Notes: generated by a model from the sequence alone, not told the origin. A stretch of DNA of 64,000 nt from Asterella californica (GCA_036924285.1 JAYKYS010000006.1:22976001-23040000); one strand, 5' to 3'. Positions 45,038 through 55,240 are shown, numbered from the stretch's first letter. Numbers and translations are program-made.

Positions 45038-47404
45038 CTATAGTGACCCTCTGGAAAAATCCTTAAACTCTTCAGTGACTTTGGGTAGAGAAACGCTCCG
45101 CAAGTAATCTCGGTTACGCTCATGATTAGCAGACACAGTCAAGAATTGTACCGTTGTTTTGCCATCCTGACTCCTGATCCGAGCATAAGCAGAACCGTCA
45201 TCCAACACCTTAATCTCCATCCTTACAGCTGTAATGAATGGTTGACCAAGAAGAACCGGATAGGAAGTAGTATCTTGAACAAAGAAGTTTTGTTCAAGTA
45301 CCACATTCCCTATCTTCACCTTCACATCTGGACAAGCACCATAGAGTTCTCCTCGTGTGTTGTTTGCTGCTCGGATCATCCAACCATGATCTATATCAAC
45401 AGGTCATCCACCTTGCTTGTAGATGTCCTTAGAGACAATATTGATCTCAGATCCATGATCGATGAGAGCAACCACCGGATCTTTCATCTCTCCTACATTC
45501 ACTAAGGTTTCAGTAGTGGCTCTTGCCCAATGCCCTCTAGTGTAATGACTAGAGATCTTATCGTCCTCTTCTTTATCCACATCAAACCGAACTGTACGAG
45601 TGTTGTAAGAATGAACCAACTTTCGCTCCTCTTCCTCTGTAATCACTGTGTCTAGAGCACTGGACACTGCGGTCTCTCCCGTCAATTGTCTCTTCCGCTT
45701 GATAATGTCAATGATGACATCATGAAACTCCTTCTTCGCAATCCCGAGGATCTCTCGCAAGGTAAACTCAATCTTTGTATTGAGCACCTTCTCCTGCAAC
45801 ACCTCTTTCATGTTGGTTGCTGCTTCAATGTCTGATTGCAGCTTATACATGGGAGCTTTGCCCTTCTCCCTACCCTTACCGTTCTCTGCACTCCAAGAAG
45901 GTAAGACGTCCTCCATAGCTTCTTCTCGTAGAGGTGTAGTCTCCTGTCGGAGTCTATCTCCTCTTAGTTGCCTCTTGGGAGCCGCTCTCTCCTCACTTGG
46001 ACCAGCCTCGTCCCTCCTACGCTTCTCTTCCATGATAGCTTCATGTTGAGCCTTGGCTACATAGGCATGAACGGACATAGCATCTACGGGATCATCCCAT
46101 CCAGTAGCACTCCTGATTGCTGTGGCTGTTCTGAGCAACTCCTCCTTTGTCATTTTCCCCTTTCTGTTCGTGCTCACAGCGTGACTCCACATATCAGTCG
46201 TATCCTCATGTTTCAAAAAGACACTCTCCTTTTTGCTAATCACCTCGACTCCATAAGTAGAAACTTCTACCGATGTCACATCATGCAATGTTAGATGATC
46301 CTCCAAAACTTTCTTCATCCCTCCTCTACCAAAGTTGGTCCTCAGAGTCTCTCCGTTGTCTCTCAAGGCGATCTTTCCTTCCTTCCAGAAAATTATGCCT
46401 TGCTGCAAAGCATCAGTGAAACTCCCGCATTCTTTCCGTTGATGGTCGATGTTATCACACCAAATACACCTCTGAACATATTCTTGTTTTGGTGCAGGTC
46501 TCCCTTCAGGTGCCCCATCCTTCTCCTCCAACCTTGTCAACTTGATCTGTAAGTCTCTCATCTTCTTCTCCAAATCTTCCATTGCTTGATTCCGCTGTGG
46601 TACAACCGTAGTGATAGGAATAGTAGGAAGTGAAATAGTAGGTAGAGGAGCAGTCTGCACCGTTGGTTGTCTTCGTGGTATCACAATAGGCGGTGGTCTT
46701 GGTGCTTGACTCACAACCACCTTCTCTCTTTGATATTCTCGCTTTGCAAGTACTCCCACTGCTTCGCTAACGTTCTTCCAATCAGATGTGAGACCATTGT
46801 CTTTCGTTCGATCTTCCAACAACAACTCTAACTCCTTCTGTAGCTCGCTGTTGGCTGACTATAAAAATAGCTCCACTTTGTCATTCTCAAGTGTGAGCTT
46901 CTCCATCCGAGATAGTTGAAGAAACTGTCTCTCAAACTCCCGAAGTAGTTCGGTAGCAACTATTTCCTTGTTGGGTTTGTTCACCCACTCCATGAATGAC
47001 TTCTTAGTCACTCGATCTGCATCCTCCAAAGAGTATTCCTCCTTCAACTGAAGAGAAAACTCCTCCCAGTTAGCTCCATGAGCTTGAATGAGCCCCTTCA
47101 CATGTTACCGTAACTCCGGGACAACAGCAAGCTCAAACGTCCGTACCATCTCCCTCTCTGGTACCTTACTCAGCTCCATCTCTCGAGAATAGAACTTAAG
47201 GTACTTGGAGATGTTTCTCCCTTCAAACTGATCCAATGTCCCCACCACCGAATGCAAAGCCTTGGTAGCCATCGCCTCCTTCCGTTGAACAGCTTGTTGT
47301 TGATCCATGTACAGAGCAAATGCTTGGAATATTTGCCCTATAGCAGGATCAAGCTGCAGCGGAATCGTGCCCGAAGGGTTTCCAACTCCTTGTCTCTCGG
47401 TCAT
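45038..47404 (-). pseudogene. Element I gag and protease, one frame with three stops
   Basis: ATG at 47404 (MTERQGVGNPSG) lies 65 nt after the LTR. The whole 789-codon frame is intact apart from TAA 47105-47107, TAG 46859-46861 and TGA 45404-45406, with no frameshift. It contains the capsid-like helical part, knuckle CIWCDNIDHQRKEC, the charged linker, the YKLQSDIEAATNMK block and protease VVALIDHGSEIN then LLGQPFITAVRMEI. The last TGA is at the same GG/GR-stop-P position as the TGA in element B, a TGG to TGA change in both. Confidence 0.92.
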
Positions 47405-47447
47405 GGTAAAGTTCTGAAAAGAACTTCACTAACTCTCTACCCCAGAA

Positions 47448-47467
47448 GTTTCACGTCGAGTTCACCA
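47448..47467 (-). other. Primer binding site candidate, element I
   Basis: TGGTGAACTCGACGTGAAAC on the minus strand, 2 nt after the 5' LTR, identical to the element B site. Confidence 0.7.
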
Positions 47468-48162
47468 ACTGTCGTGTGACGTGCTTTCTTATCTAGGAAT
47501 ACACCGGATATCTAGCTGTAGAGAGTACGTGTCGCACTCCGTGACTCAGAACCAGTGACCACCCAAACCTCTCTCTGATCTCCAAGTACACTTTGAACTT
47601 AACTCGCTACGATATCCTCACGTCTTCTCGGCAGATCTCTCTCTTACTCGACTAGGAACAGAACCGAGGTAACAAGCACGGGCAACCTGTTCCTGCCATC
47701 ACCGCAAGCACTCTTGGGTCTGCTGGTCATCACTCCAGCCTCACCATAAGAGAAATACCAGCACTCATAATAGAAAAGAAACCTAAACGCAACGTCCGCA
47801 CACAAATCCAATCAAAACCAACTGGGCGTACAAATAGGCATGCGGGTATGGAGAGGATCCAAACACAAGTAATACAGTCAACAACTCTCCATACCCATGA
47901 TCAAGTGCTCTGAAGCACTAGCAAAACCTCCAGGTCGACCTGTTCTTCAAAGAATCTTAACTCTTGCGCCTTTCGGAGCAAGAACCTCTCAACTTTACCC
48001 CGCTGTCACTCCTCAACCACAGCTCAGAATGAGATGAAACCAAGGCCAGCAAATAGCCTGTAGAATAATCTCTCTATTAAGGTATTACATGCAGGGAGAT
48101 CATCTCTGAGTTGGCATCTATGCCCTTCCACGAAGCACGTAAACACGAAGTACAAACTACGT

Positions 48163-48378
48163 TCAATAGAGAGTCAGAATCTCGACTCTAAAACGGTTGA
48201 CAATAAACGGAACTACAAAAGGAACAGATGAAGCTATTATCTGGTTGTAATAATCCTCACCGAAGTTCCTCACGACAAACTCACGATGCGTCACCTTTGG
48301 TCGACTGTAACATCGTATCTCGACCCAAGTGTTGAACGGAACTCTAGCTGGAAAGTTCAGATCCAATGGAGGATCCAT
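48163..48378 (-). CDS. LTR ORF2, element I, intact
   Basis: 71 codons (MDPPLDLNFPARVPF...RFRVEILTLY), starting 6 nt after the ORF1 stop and in the same frame. It aligns with the 67-codon ORF2 of LTR A over its last 45 residues: VVRNFGE.YY, FVVP.I, RFRV, ILTLY. At least 15 shared residues use different codons, so conservation is at protein level. The middle resembles the ORF1 module, suggesting an old internal duplication. No signal peptide or known domain recognised. The position inside an LTR means every copy of the element carries it twice. Confidence 0.78.
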   Translation of the reverse strand: MDPPLDLNFPARVPFNTWVEIRCYSRPKVTHREFVVRNFGEDYYNQIIASSVPFVVPFIVNRFRVEILTLY

Positions 48379-48384
48379 ACCACA

Positions 48385-48600
48385 TCAGAGCAAGATGTCG
48401 ACAGTAAGATCCCAAACAGCGTCGTAAGTGACAATGGGAAGAACGATAGGATCCGGAGTAGCCATCACCGTAGTCATAAACGACTCTCCCCAATGAGCTA
48501 TCATAAATACTCGAAAGTGATCTCGCGATAGACAATGGATCTTAATGACGAATGGATGCGCAAGTGGAAGATCAGGAGCATGAAAGGGTTCTCCGTTCAT
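48385..48600 (-). CDS. LTR ORF1, element I, intact
   Basis: 71 codons from ATG at 48600 (MNGEPFHAPDLP...). The LTR A ORF1 is also exactly 71 codons and aligns without a gap. Identical residues include PF.IK, HF..F.I, LP.VTY and WDLTV.IL. The second half is hydrophobic and could form a beta sandwich or membrane-leaning fold (inference only). ORF1 ends TGA, then TGTGGT, then the ATG of ORF2, so a read-through of one stop would fuse the two modules. Function unknown. Confidence 0.78.
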   Translation of the reverse strand: MNGEPFHAPDLPLAHPFVIKIHCLSRDHFRVFMIAHWGESFMTTVMATPDPIVLPIVTYDAVWDLTVDILL

Positions 48601-48880
48601 GCCTACCACTCGCACTGCCGCTTACTTCATCCGATGATATTGATCACACTCACAGTAGACTTGGATACTCTACACTCTATATCTCAAGCTCCGCGCACCT
48701 CTCTTCTTATACATCAACCTCGCATGTGACGACAAGAGTACTAGCGGAGAGTACACGGATCATCCACGTGGAGCCTTATCTTTTGACACGATAAGGTCCC
48801 AGTGGCTCCTCAACACCAAACACGTATGATAAGGATAGGTGGTGGTTTCACACCCTAGCCAATCCACAACACGACAACGG

Positions 48881-48969
48881 AAGCACATGTCATCCTAGTG
48901 ATAGGGCGCCTGCCTAGGAGGAAAGTGGTCTTAGGATCAATTCCTCTTGGTCTGTGTTTCCTATTCCGA
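48881..48969 (+). mobile_element. LTR J, second part
   Basis: Resumes after element I at the duplicated ACGG. Its end is not visible because LTR E' starts at 48970. Confidence 0.5.
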
Positions 48970-49311
48970 TGTTGACCTCCTGGAAGGGAGTCTATGTTGG
49001 ATATGCAGCCACGTCCTGCATATCTAAGGACGGGAGACCGATATCTCTCTTAATCGTGGGCTTCCGGCCTAAGCCTCTGCATGTCACCTTGAATATACCA
49101 TGAGAGATACCTGGTGCGCACATGAGGGGCTGTAACCTCTGTGGGGCAGCCCCATAAGTGTTGGGGCTTCGGCTTATATTGGATGGCTTGTGGTATATTC
49201 AGGGTGGCATCAAGATTGCATCAAGAGTACGGAAAACTTTTATTAATCAAGCTAAGTAATCAAGGGGTTGCCTTAGCAAAAGAAGCTATGAAACCTTCAT
49301 TAATAAAGGAG
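48970..49311 (+). mobile_element. LTR E', truncated copy of LTR E
   Basis: Starts TGTTGACCTCCTGGAAGGG and matches the reverse complement of 25067-25021, 7531-7467 and 6141 downward. It therefore preserves the uninterrupted targets of element C (near 49009-49015) and solo LTR D (near 49080). Similarity stops near 49311 after AATAAAGGAG. Confidence 0.82.
49000..49024. repeat. Hairpin in LTR E'
   Basis: GATATGCAG (49000-49008), loop CCACGTC, CTGCATATC (49016-49024). The same hairpin in LTR E is where element C inserted, within the loop. Confidence 0.9.
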
Positions 49312-49503
49312 AGGCGTCTTCTTCCACACTTACATCCAGGCCGAGCTAGTGTACTTGGGCACCCCAGCAGAAGGGCATCTTACTCCCTTCTTCTGTCATC
49401 TGTACGTGTCCAAGGGAGACCTGAAGGAAGATCAGTTGATTAAGTATGGGTCAGCGAGACAGCGAGAGATGAAGGACCAAGCACTCAGCAGAAGTCGATT
49501 ACG

Positions 49504-49788
49504 GTGAGGGAATACGACTCCAGTGACACAAAAGATCACATCTTCCTTAGTGACGCGTCATCACTAAGGAAGATGGGACCTAAGAGTGTGTCTCGGAAGC
49601 GCACATCCTTCCCTACCATCCACTCTGGATCCGAGTCAGATTCACAAGAGAACACGTCCAGCACCAGGATCGTGCGAAAGACAGCTCCTGCGACTACAAG
49701 GAGTCTTCCAAAGACTCTAGAAGCCAAGACATGGGTTGATGTACCGACTGCGACTAGAGGAAGCGCAGTGAAGAGGACTGCTCTGTGA
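49504..49788 (+). CDS. Short unidentified ORF, S/T/K-rich
   Basis: 94 codons starting at a GTG, with basic, serine-rich composition (SRKRTSFPTIHSGSESDSQENTSS). There is no domain. It may be the start of a gag-like protein or chance. A 15-bp-arm palindrome lies within its first codons. Confidence 0.25.
   Translation: MREYDSSDTKDHIFLSDASSLRKMGPKSVSRKRTSFPTIHSGSESDSQENTSSTRIVRKTAPATTRSLPKTLEAKTWVDVPTATRGSAVKRTAL
49539..49575. repeat. Perfect 15-bp inverted repeat, 7-nt loop
   Basis: CATCTTCCTTAGTGA (49539-49553), loop CGCGTCA, TCACTAAGGAAGATG (49561-49575). TGACGCGTCA at its centre is itself palindromic. Confidence 0.95.
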
Positions 49789-49796
49789 TGGTGTGA

Positions 49797-50020
49797 CGTG
49801 TCAATAATCAGTATCACAAGTCTCTCACTCTCGTAGTTAAGTCTCCTGAATACAGGTGGAGACTTCAGAATCTCTTTCTACTGCTCCATCGTCTCATGAT
49901 ATCCTTGTCGCCAAGTAAACCTCTTTTCCTTTCTCAGAAGTGCATACAAAGGCTCGACAATGAATGCATAATGAGGGATATTCACACGAAAAAACATACA
50001 AGCTCCATGGATGTTACGCA
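49797..50020 (-). pseudogene. RT/RNase H fragment of K-like element
   Basis: The minus strand reads ACMFFRVNIPHYAFIVEPLYALLRK-type RT end, then KSPPVFRRLNYESERLVILIIDTSH, the start of RNase H. It matches 27560-27770 of element K in the opposite direction. No ends visible; an isolated fragment. Confidence 0.82.
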
Positions 50021-50030
50021 CAGAAGGGAA

Positions 50031-50685
50031 TACTGTTTAGTTTTCCTTGTTTCTCTTAAGGGTTACTGAAGGAGTAATTGAGTGGTTTCCATTAGAAGGA
50101 ATGCTTGTTTTCAGGTTCCTTAAGAAGTTAGCTCAAGCTACATGAGTGCATTTTGTAAAAGAGATCTGTGAAGCCTTAGATTTTCATTTTGTTAGTAAAT
50201 TTTTTGTTTTTGTTAATAAAATAGTAGATTAGTTAGCATAAATGACAAGATAGAATTGTTTTAGTTGTAGCATAGAGTTTCTTAGTCGAAGAATGATGCT
50301 GAGTGGAAATACAAGAACTATGAAGTGTATATTTTTGGGATGATAACATAAGAAGAGCTTTCCAAAGATATCTCATTTGTTGAGAACGGACGTCGGACGA
50401 CGAAGTTATGACCTTGAGAAGGAGAACCAAAGTATGATGAAAGTTAACGCACTTCGCGGTCGATGGACAAGAGTGAATTCGCATGTGGGGAGGCGAGAGG
50501 AAATAGGTATAAGAAGAGTCAAAAGCAATTCACTTTTACTATTCCCACTCGCAGATTTACTATAGCGCTCTGAAACTATTGACAAAAGATAGACGGAGAG
50601 CATCTTCGACGAAGTCTGACTTCATAGGGTTAGCGCGACAGAAGCTAGTGGCGAAGAACTTCACACTCATGAGATAAAGGTATCC
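50031..50685. other. AT-rich stretch without recognisable gene
   Basis: T-rich runs (50190-50225) and no repeat partner in the window. The stretch 50615-50680 has an open reading TKSDFIGLARQKLVAKNF in the same direction as the next ORF and may be an upstream piece of it. Confidence 0.35.
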
Positions 50686-51003
50686 TTGATGTTGACCGAT
50701 ATTCTCAACGCAGTGCACTTCGGACGACAGGGATGGCTCGCGAAGAAAGATCAACTGATGGTGAAGTTAGAAGCCTCTTCGGAAGAGTTAAAGAAGATGA
50801 CAGTAGAGTGCGATGATTTACAACAAGCGAAGTCCGAAGAACAAGCGAAGACTTCACAAGAAATTCAAGATTTGCATGCCAAGTTAAATCTGATGACTTC
50901 ACGTTTTCATGATATGAAGTCAGAAAGGGACACCTTGCAAGAGCTGTTGGCAACTAAGGATGAAGAACTCGAGAAGGCTTCTCATGGAAGGGTCCTTGAT
51001 TAA
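50686..51003 (+). CDS. Unidentified coiled-coil protein fragment
   Basis: 105 codons. After LTDILNAVHFGRQGWLAKKDQ it becomes a long amphipathic, charged helix (LEASSEELKKMTVECDDL then LHAKLNLMTSRF), consistent with a coiled coil. A second open stretch at about 51227-51400 (TESEQEVEWKKSDWWDSTDEED...) follows an intron-like gap that ends in TTTATTTCTCTAG, a good plant 3' splice site. I could not find a 5' splice site that keeps the phase. It may be a host gene fragment or an accessory ORF of relic O. Not recognised. Confidence 0.35.
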   Translation: MMLTDILNAVHFGRQGWLAKKDQLMVKLEASSEELKKMTVECDDLQQAKSEEQAKTSQEIQDLHAKLNLMTSRFHDMKSERDTLQELLATKDEELEKASHGRVLD

Positions 51004-51226
51004 GAACTATTTCATTTGTTTGTATACGATTTATCAGGTTGTGCTTGGGTTTGATTTCTTATCAAACTTAAACTCTCATTCGGATATTATTCCATTCTGT
51101 GAGAATAACAGAAAACTATCAGAATTATCATTGTGACGTTGTTGTATTGTGATTTGTGTAATTGTTAACTGTATCTTCGTGAGAACGATCTTTAATTTAC
51201 TATTTTTGATACATTTTATTTCTCTA

Positions 51227-51400
51227 GGTTGTTACAAGATCGCAACTGAGTCTGAACAGGAGGTAGAGTGGAAGAAATCAGATTGGTGGGATTCTACTGA
51301 CGAAGAAGACTCATATTACGAGACCAACCGTTTGTTGGACGAAGAACTCAAGATTGAAAATGCTACTATATGGAGTGTTATGAGATTGAAGAAATTGTGA
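51227..51400 (+). CDS. Possible second exon of the coiled-coil ORF
   Basis: Acidic, tryptophan-containing stretch WKKSDWWDSTDEEDSYYE ending MRLKKL-stop at 51400. It is preceded by a TTTCTCTAG acceptor-like site at 51218-51226. Pairing with 50686-51003 is inferred from proximity and direction only. Confidence 0.25.
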   Translation, partial: GCYKIATESEQEVEWKKSDWWDSTDEEDSYYETNRLLDEELKIENATIWSVMRLKKL

Positions 51401-51639
51401 TAATCTCAGTTTCTTGGAGCTAGCAAGAAGAGGAAGTTTTGGTGGAAGAAACTCTTGAGTTTCATGGAGCAGTTCTTTTTTACTTAAGAAGTAGCTTCTC
51501 GAGCACAATACTTGATACTATGAAAACTTAGAGGATTTTGACGAAAAATCCTTTAAGTTAGAAAATCCTCTAGTGACTATTGAACGAGGAGGAGAAAGCA
51601 GTCTTCTTTCATAAGGTGGGTCCTTAAGAGATACGGCAA

Positions 51640-52400
51640 GGAGTGTTATTGAAGGTTAGTTTGGACAGAGCAGTAAAGAGATATTTGGAGGAACCAGAAG
51701 CAGCAAGAGTGATTCAGACAATGCTCTCAAGAGAGATAGATGGACACTTTGTCATTCAGACGACGGTAAAGAAAGTGTTAGGAGCATGTTATTGATGGCC
51801 AACAGTGTTTCAGGATGTAGCTGAGCTTGTAAAACGGTGTGACTCCTATCAGCAGATAGAAAAATCCACGGCTACTACTCGATGACCTTTGGTCCCTATC
51901 TTACCGCTAGCATCTTTTGAGCGCTGGAAAATTGATTTTGTTGGACCGATTGCATCCCAAACTAAGAGACGAAGAAATATATACATAATAGTAGCTACAG
52001 ATTACTTTCTGCGTATGATAGAGGCGGAGGTCATTCAGAGAGATGATGCAAAGCGTCAACGAGGTTTTTCTTTGAGAAAATTATAACAAGATATGGATGT
52101 CCCTTGCAGATAGTAAGTGATCGTGGTACGTATTTTTGTATAGTATGATGGAAGCCTTGACAAAATACTTTCTGATCAAGCATCACAAAACCACGCCTAC
52201 AATTCAAAGACAAACGATTTAAGAGAGAAGGACAACGTGATCTTATGCAAGATCCTTACTAAGGTGACGACCGTGCATATTTACGATTGGGATGAAAAAC
52301 TCCGAAGTGTCTTTTTAGCTTACCGGACAGCGGAGAAGAGTAGTACATGTGCCCTCAAGCTTGTTATCAATCTTGTCTCTCACCTAGGGTTAACCTCTAT
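51640..52400 (+). pseudogene. Integrase relic O (gypsy type)
   Basis: Zinc part remnant (GHFVIQTTVKKVL, C-to-C region CDSYQQ), then WKIDFVGPIASQTKRRRNIYIIVATDY with the first catalytic aspartate, LQIVSDRGTYF with the second. The glutamate region is destroyed by frameshifts near 52060-52230; DWDEKLRSVFLAYRT marks the C-terminal part. Several stops (near 51797, 51882, 52084). It resembles the element C integrase lineage more than the A clade. No LTR assigned. Confidence 0.8.
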
Positions 52401-52407
52401 TGGTCGT

Positions 52408-53065
52408 TGATGAGGCGCATCATGGAACTAAGAGGGCATAGCTAAATCCAACTCTCAATACACTCATATTACTCTCTCACTCAAGAAGAGAACTCTCATG
52501 AAGACATACCGAGGAAGAACACACCTTTAATAAAGATATAGTCTAACAAAATACAAAGAAAAAGAAAGATGAGGTGTAAGAGGGGGATCTAGAGTGAACT
52601 CAAGCTCGAATGCCCTTGGAGGTGCATTCCTACACTTTATATAGTGAGAGAAAGAGTACATGATAAGGTTCAATCCAATGCTGATCATCCAAAGTGAGCA
52701 CACGGATCGCTGACGTGGTTTCATGCAGCCTTAGATATGAAATCCAAAACAACATCTAGAGGTCTTAGAATGAGAGAAACAAGGACTCATTGGAAAGCTC
52801 TCCTAGAGTACGAACTAGGACATTTAAGACACACCTTAGGCCTTGTCTCTAACGGCTTGTTTTTTGGATCTTCGATCCTCAAATTCCTTTTGGAACGTTT
52901 TGATGATGTTCTAGTGATGTTTCGATGCTCTCGTCTATTAGTAGAAGTACTATTTTGCTGCATCTATTCTCATGTCGACTCAGACGTAACTGATTGTTAT
53001 ATCAAAGACTTTCACCAAAGCAATTTTCATCTCTAATCGATAAGTAAAACTCTACTTATTACACA
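52408..53065 (-). mobile_element. Element N 3' LTR (chromovirus)
   Basis: On the minus strand it begins TGTGTAATAAGTAGAG right after the polypurine tract AAAGAGGAAAAGG (53066-53078). The other end is placed at TGATGAGGCGCATCA by TG/CA rule only. Partner outside the window. Confidence 0.6.
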
Positions 53066-53076
53066 CCTTTTCCTCT

Positions 53077-53328
53077 TTAAGAAGTATGTCTCCGTTGCTC
53101 AAGTGTTGTTCTAAAGCTTTCACGACGAGTGATGCACTTGTAGATTTGTTGCGGTTCCCATGTCGCTTCATGTAATGGATATTCTTTTCATTTCATCAAA
53201 TAATCTTCATGTTGATAGAGAGTCACTCGAATGCGTTTCTTCAAGATGCGTTCTACTTCAAACTCTTCCTGACCATCGAAGATTTGAGGAACGGGTCTGG
53301 ATGCTTACAAAGTTCTAAATTTTTGGGG
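53077..53328 (-). pseudogene. Element N chromodomain
   Basis: The minus-strand frame reads RPVPQIFDGQEEFEVERIL then YLMK-stop-KEYPLHEATWEP, the core of a chromodomain with its aromatic-cage region. The stop replaces the tryptophan of the usual VKWKGYP motif. A TAA near 53301 precedes it. The frame joins the integrase at 63498 if element A and one CCGT are removed. Chromodomains of chromoviruses bind modified histone H3 and steer integration (established for the family). Confidence 0.85.
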
Positions 53329-54814
53329 CCGTTGTCCTGTTGTGGGGCCAGTTAGTATGTAAATTACGCGTATAAGTGTGTTTTGCACACAATTGTAGAA
53401 GTTGTGGTGTAATGGGTTCTAAAACATTGCTCTTATGAGCTTAGAATGCTCTATTATCTGCTGGGGGTCTCCATGGGGCAGAAAAGGACAAGGTTGAGTC
53501 CTTTAACTTCCCATTGGTCCACCCAAAAGTGAAGATAACTTGTCATCTACCAAAGTGTGCGCTCTGGGAGGTTCGGGGTACTTTGACGAGATCAGAGGGC
53601 AATTTGGAGATCAGAGGGCATAGGCGGAGAGCTCTCAACGGGAGGAGCAATCTGACCACAAATTTCACTCGATTTGGAGGTCTAGGGCATACGTTATGAC
53701 GATTTGAAGTTCATAGAGTGATGAGAGTACATAGCTTTTTCTTCCGATTGTAAGATTAAGAAGTTTGAGTGATTGAGCCGTCAGATTGAGACCAGATTTC
53801 ATGAGCTTGTAGTCTGTCAGTTGCTGGAGCTTTGACCCCAAATTTCACCACCGGATGTTATGCGGATTGAGCGTAATGGCGATTTGAAGGCGATGGGGTG
53901 CAGAAAGCTTTCAATCTGGAGCAGCAAGTTTGCTGATTTTTGGAGGATGATCCGCACGGTCAAATCGGCTCAAATTTCCTGAGTAGTGAGTTTACCTTCT
54001 GAATTGATAGCACAGGAAGTTTGAGTGGAAGTGGACGATTCATTTAGGCGAAGAAGCTTCTGTCCTGAATCTGAGATTGGAAGTGCGTGTTTGTTTCTGT
54101 AAATTTGTGTTAATTGTGGGAGGAGATCTAGCCGTCAGATCTTCCTGAAATTTGACCTCTAAGTAGAGATTCTTGTATCCTACCTACGTAGCAAGTTTGA
54201 GAGGAGACTGAGCTGTAGATCTGTGTCTATCATGTGTGAAAGTTCGCTGTTTTTCTGTCGAGTTGTATCGGCAACGGTATCTAGTCGAGGTCCCGAGTCT
54301 TGTTAGCGGCAGCTGACAGAAAAGTATCCAGTGTGACGTTTGTATTGCTTTGGGGAGTATTCTAGGCGTAGATAAGACTTCAGCGACCTACGTTGTAACC
54401 ACGTCATGTGGTTGTCAGGTTCGCACTCAACGTGGCAAAGTGCGATCCTTGATCTGTAAAGTCGACTACCTGTCTAGCTTAGTCTCTTGTATTGGGACAC
54501 GTTTCGGTGCATGCATTTGAACCTTTCACCCAGTCGATCTACACGTGGATGAGTATGACGGCATCAAACATGCGATGTGCATGTGTGCCACCTCATCAGC
54601 TCGTGTGGCTTGGGTTGCTCGATTAGGGAGCTTGCACCTATCCTTGTTTTGTGTTCAAAACTTTTAAGCAAAGGGGAGTGACCTGTGTGGGGGACATTCG
54701 ACCTTGAGAAATTCAAGAGATTGTTCGTGGAGAGATCATGGTGATCCTATGAGATTGTATCGGAGTTTTATGGATCGAGATACCTTTGTAGTTGTAGTGC
54801 ACATGTTGTGAGAG

Positions 54815-55030
54815 ATGGACGAAGGACTCTACTTACCGCCCAGATTTCCTTTTCGAAACCCTTTCCAGATTAAACTGATGTACATGGAACGAGTTCATTT
54901 TCAACAGTTTCTGATAGGATCCTTCGGGCATAACTTTACCACGCAAGTCATGCTCTCGTCTGTCCCTGTGATCTTACCTGTTGTCACTTATGGCCAAGAA
55001 TGGGATCTCACCGTCTTTATCCTCATCTAA
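54815..55030 (+). CDS. LTR ORF1, element A 5' LTR, intact
   Basis: 71 codons (MDEGLYLPPRFPF...), gapless alignment with the element I ORF1 and about 23 identities in the last 50 residues: HF..F.I, F.T.VM, LP.VTY, WDLTV.IL. Stop TAA, then CGAAGG, then ORF2 ATG in the same frame. In the 3' LTR and solo LTR copies the CGA at codon 14 is TGA. Unknown function; no domain recognised. Confidence 0.78.
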   Translation: MDEGLYLPPRFPFRNPFQIKLMYMERVHFQQFLIGSFGHNFTTQVMLSSVPVILPVVTYGQEWDLTVFILI

Positions 55031-55036
55031 CGAAGG

Positions 55037-55240
55037 ATGGATCTAAATCAGCTCCCTCCTATAAACTTTAACACCGAGTGCGAGATAAGATACATCTGTC
55101 GACCCAAAGCCATGTACGAAGCCCTAGTAGTGAGAAATTTCGGAGAGGAATACTACCGAGAGATCATGTCATCGCATATCTCGTTTGTCGTGCCCATGAT
55201 CATCCAACGTTTTCGTGTAGTTATCTTGACCCTATACTGA
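55037..55240 (+). CDS. LTR ORF2, element A 5' LTR, intact
   Basis: 67 codons (MDLNQLPPINFNTECEIRY...RFRVVILTLY). Unbroken in all three LTR A copies. It shares VVRNFGEEYY, SFVVPMI, RFRV and ILTLY with the element I version, with most matched codons differing at third positions. 133 bp remain between its stop and the LTR end. Confidence 0.78.
   Translation: MDLNQLPPINFNTECEIRYICRPKAMYEALVVRNFGEEYYREIMSSHISFVVPMIIQRFRVVILTLY

Larger units (their letters stand above)
36970..48876 (-). mobile_element. Element I, complete but decayed retrotransposon
   Basis: Minus-strand element with LTRs at 36970-41476 (containing H2) and 47470-48876, target duplication ACGG (36966-36969 and 48877-48880). It is the same clade as A, B and K. 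Without H2 it is about 9.9 kb. Confidence 0.93.
47470..48876 (-). mobile_element. Element I 5' LTR
   Basis: 1407 bp, TGTCGTGTTGTGG...CACACGACA on the minus strand. Shorter than the 3' LTR by an internal loss near 48130. It carries intact LTR ORF1 and ORF2 near its start. Confidence 0.93.

Noticed and set aside
52737..53036. 99-codon plus-strand frame
   Set aside because: It falls inside the element N LTR on the opposite strand, with no homology seen elsewhere and no motif.
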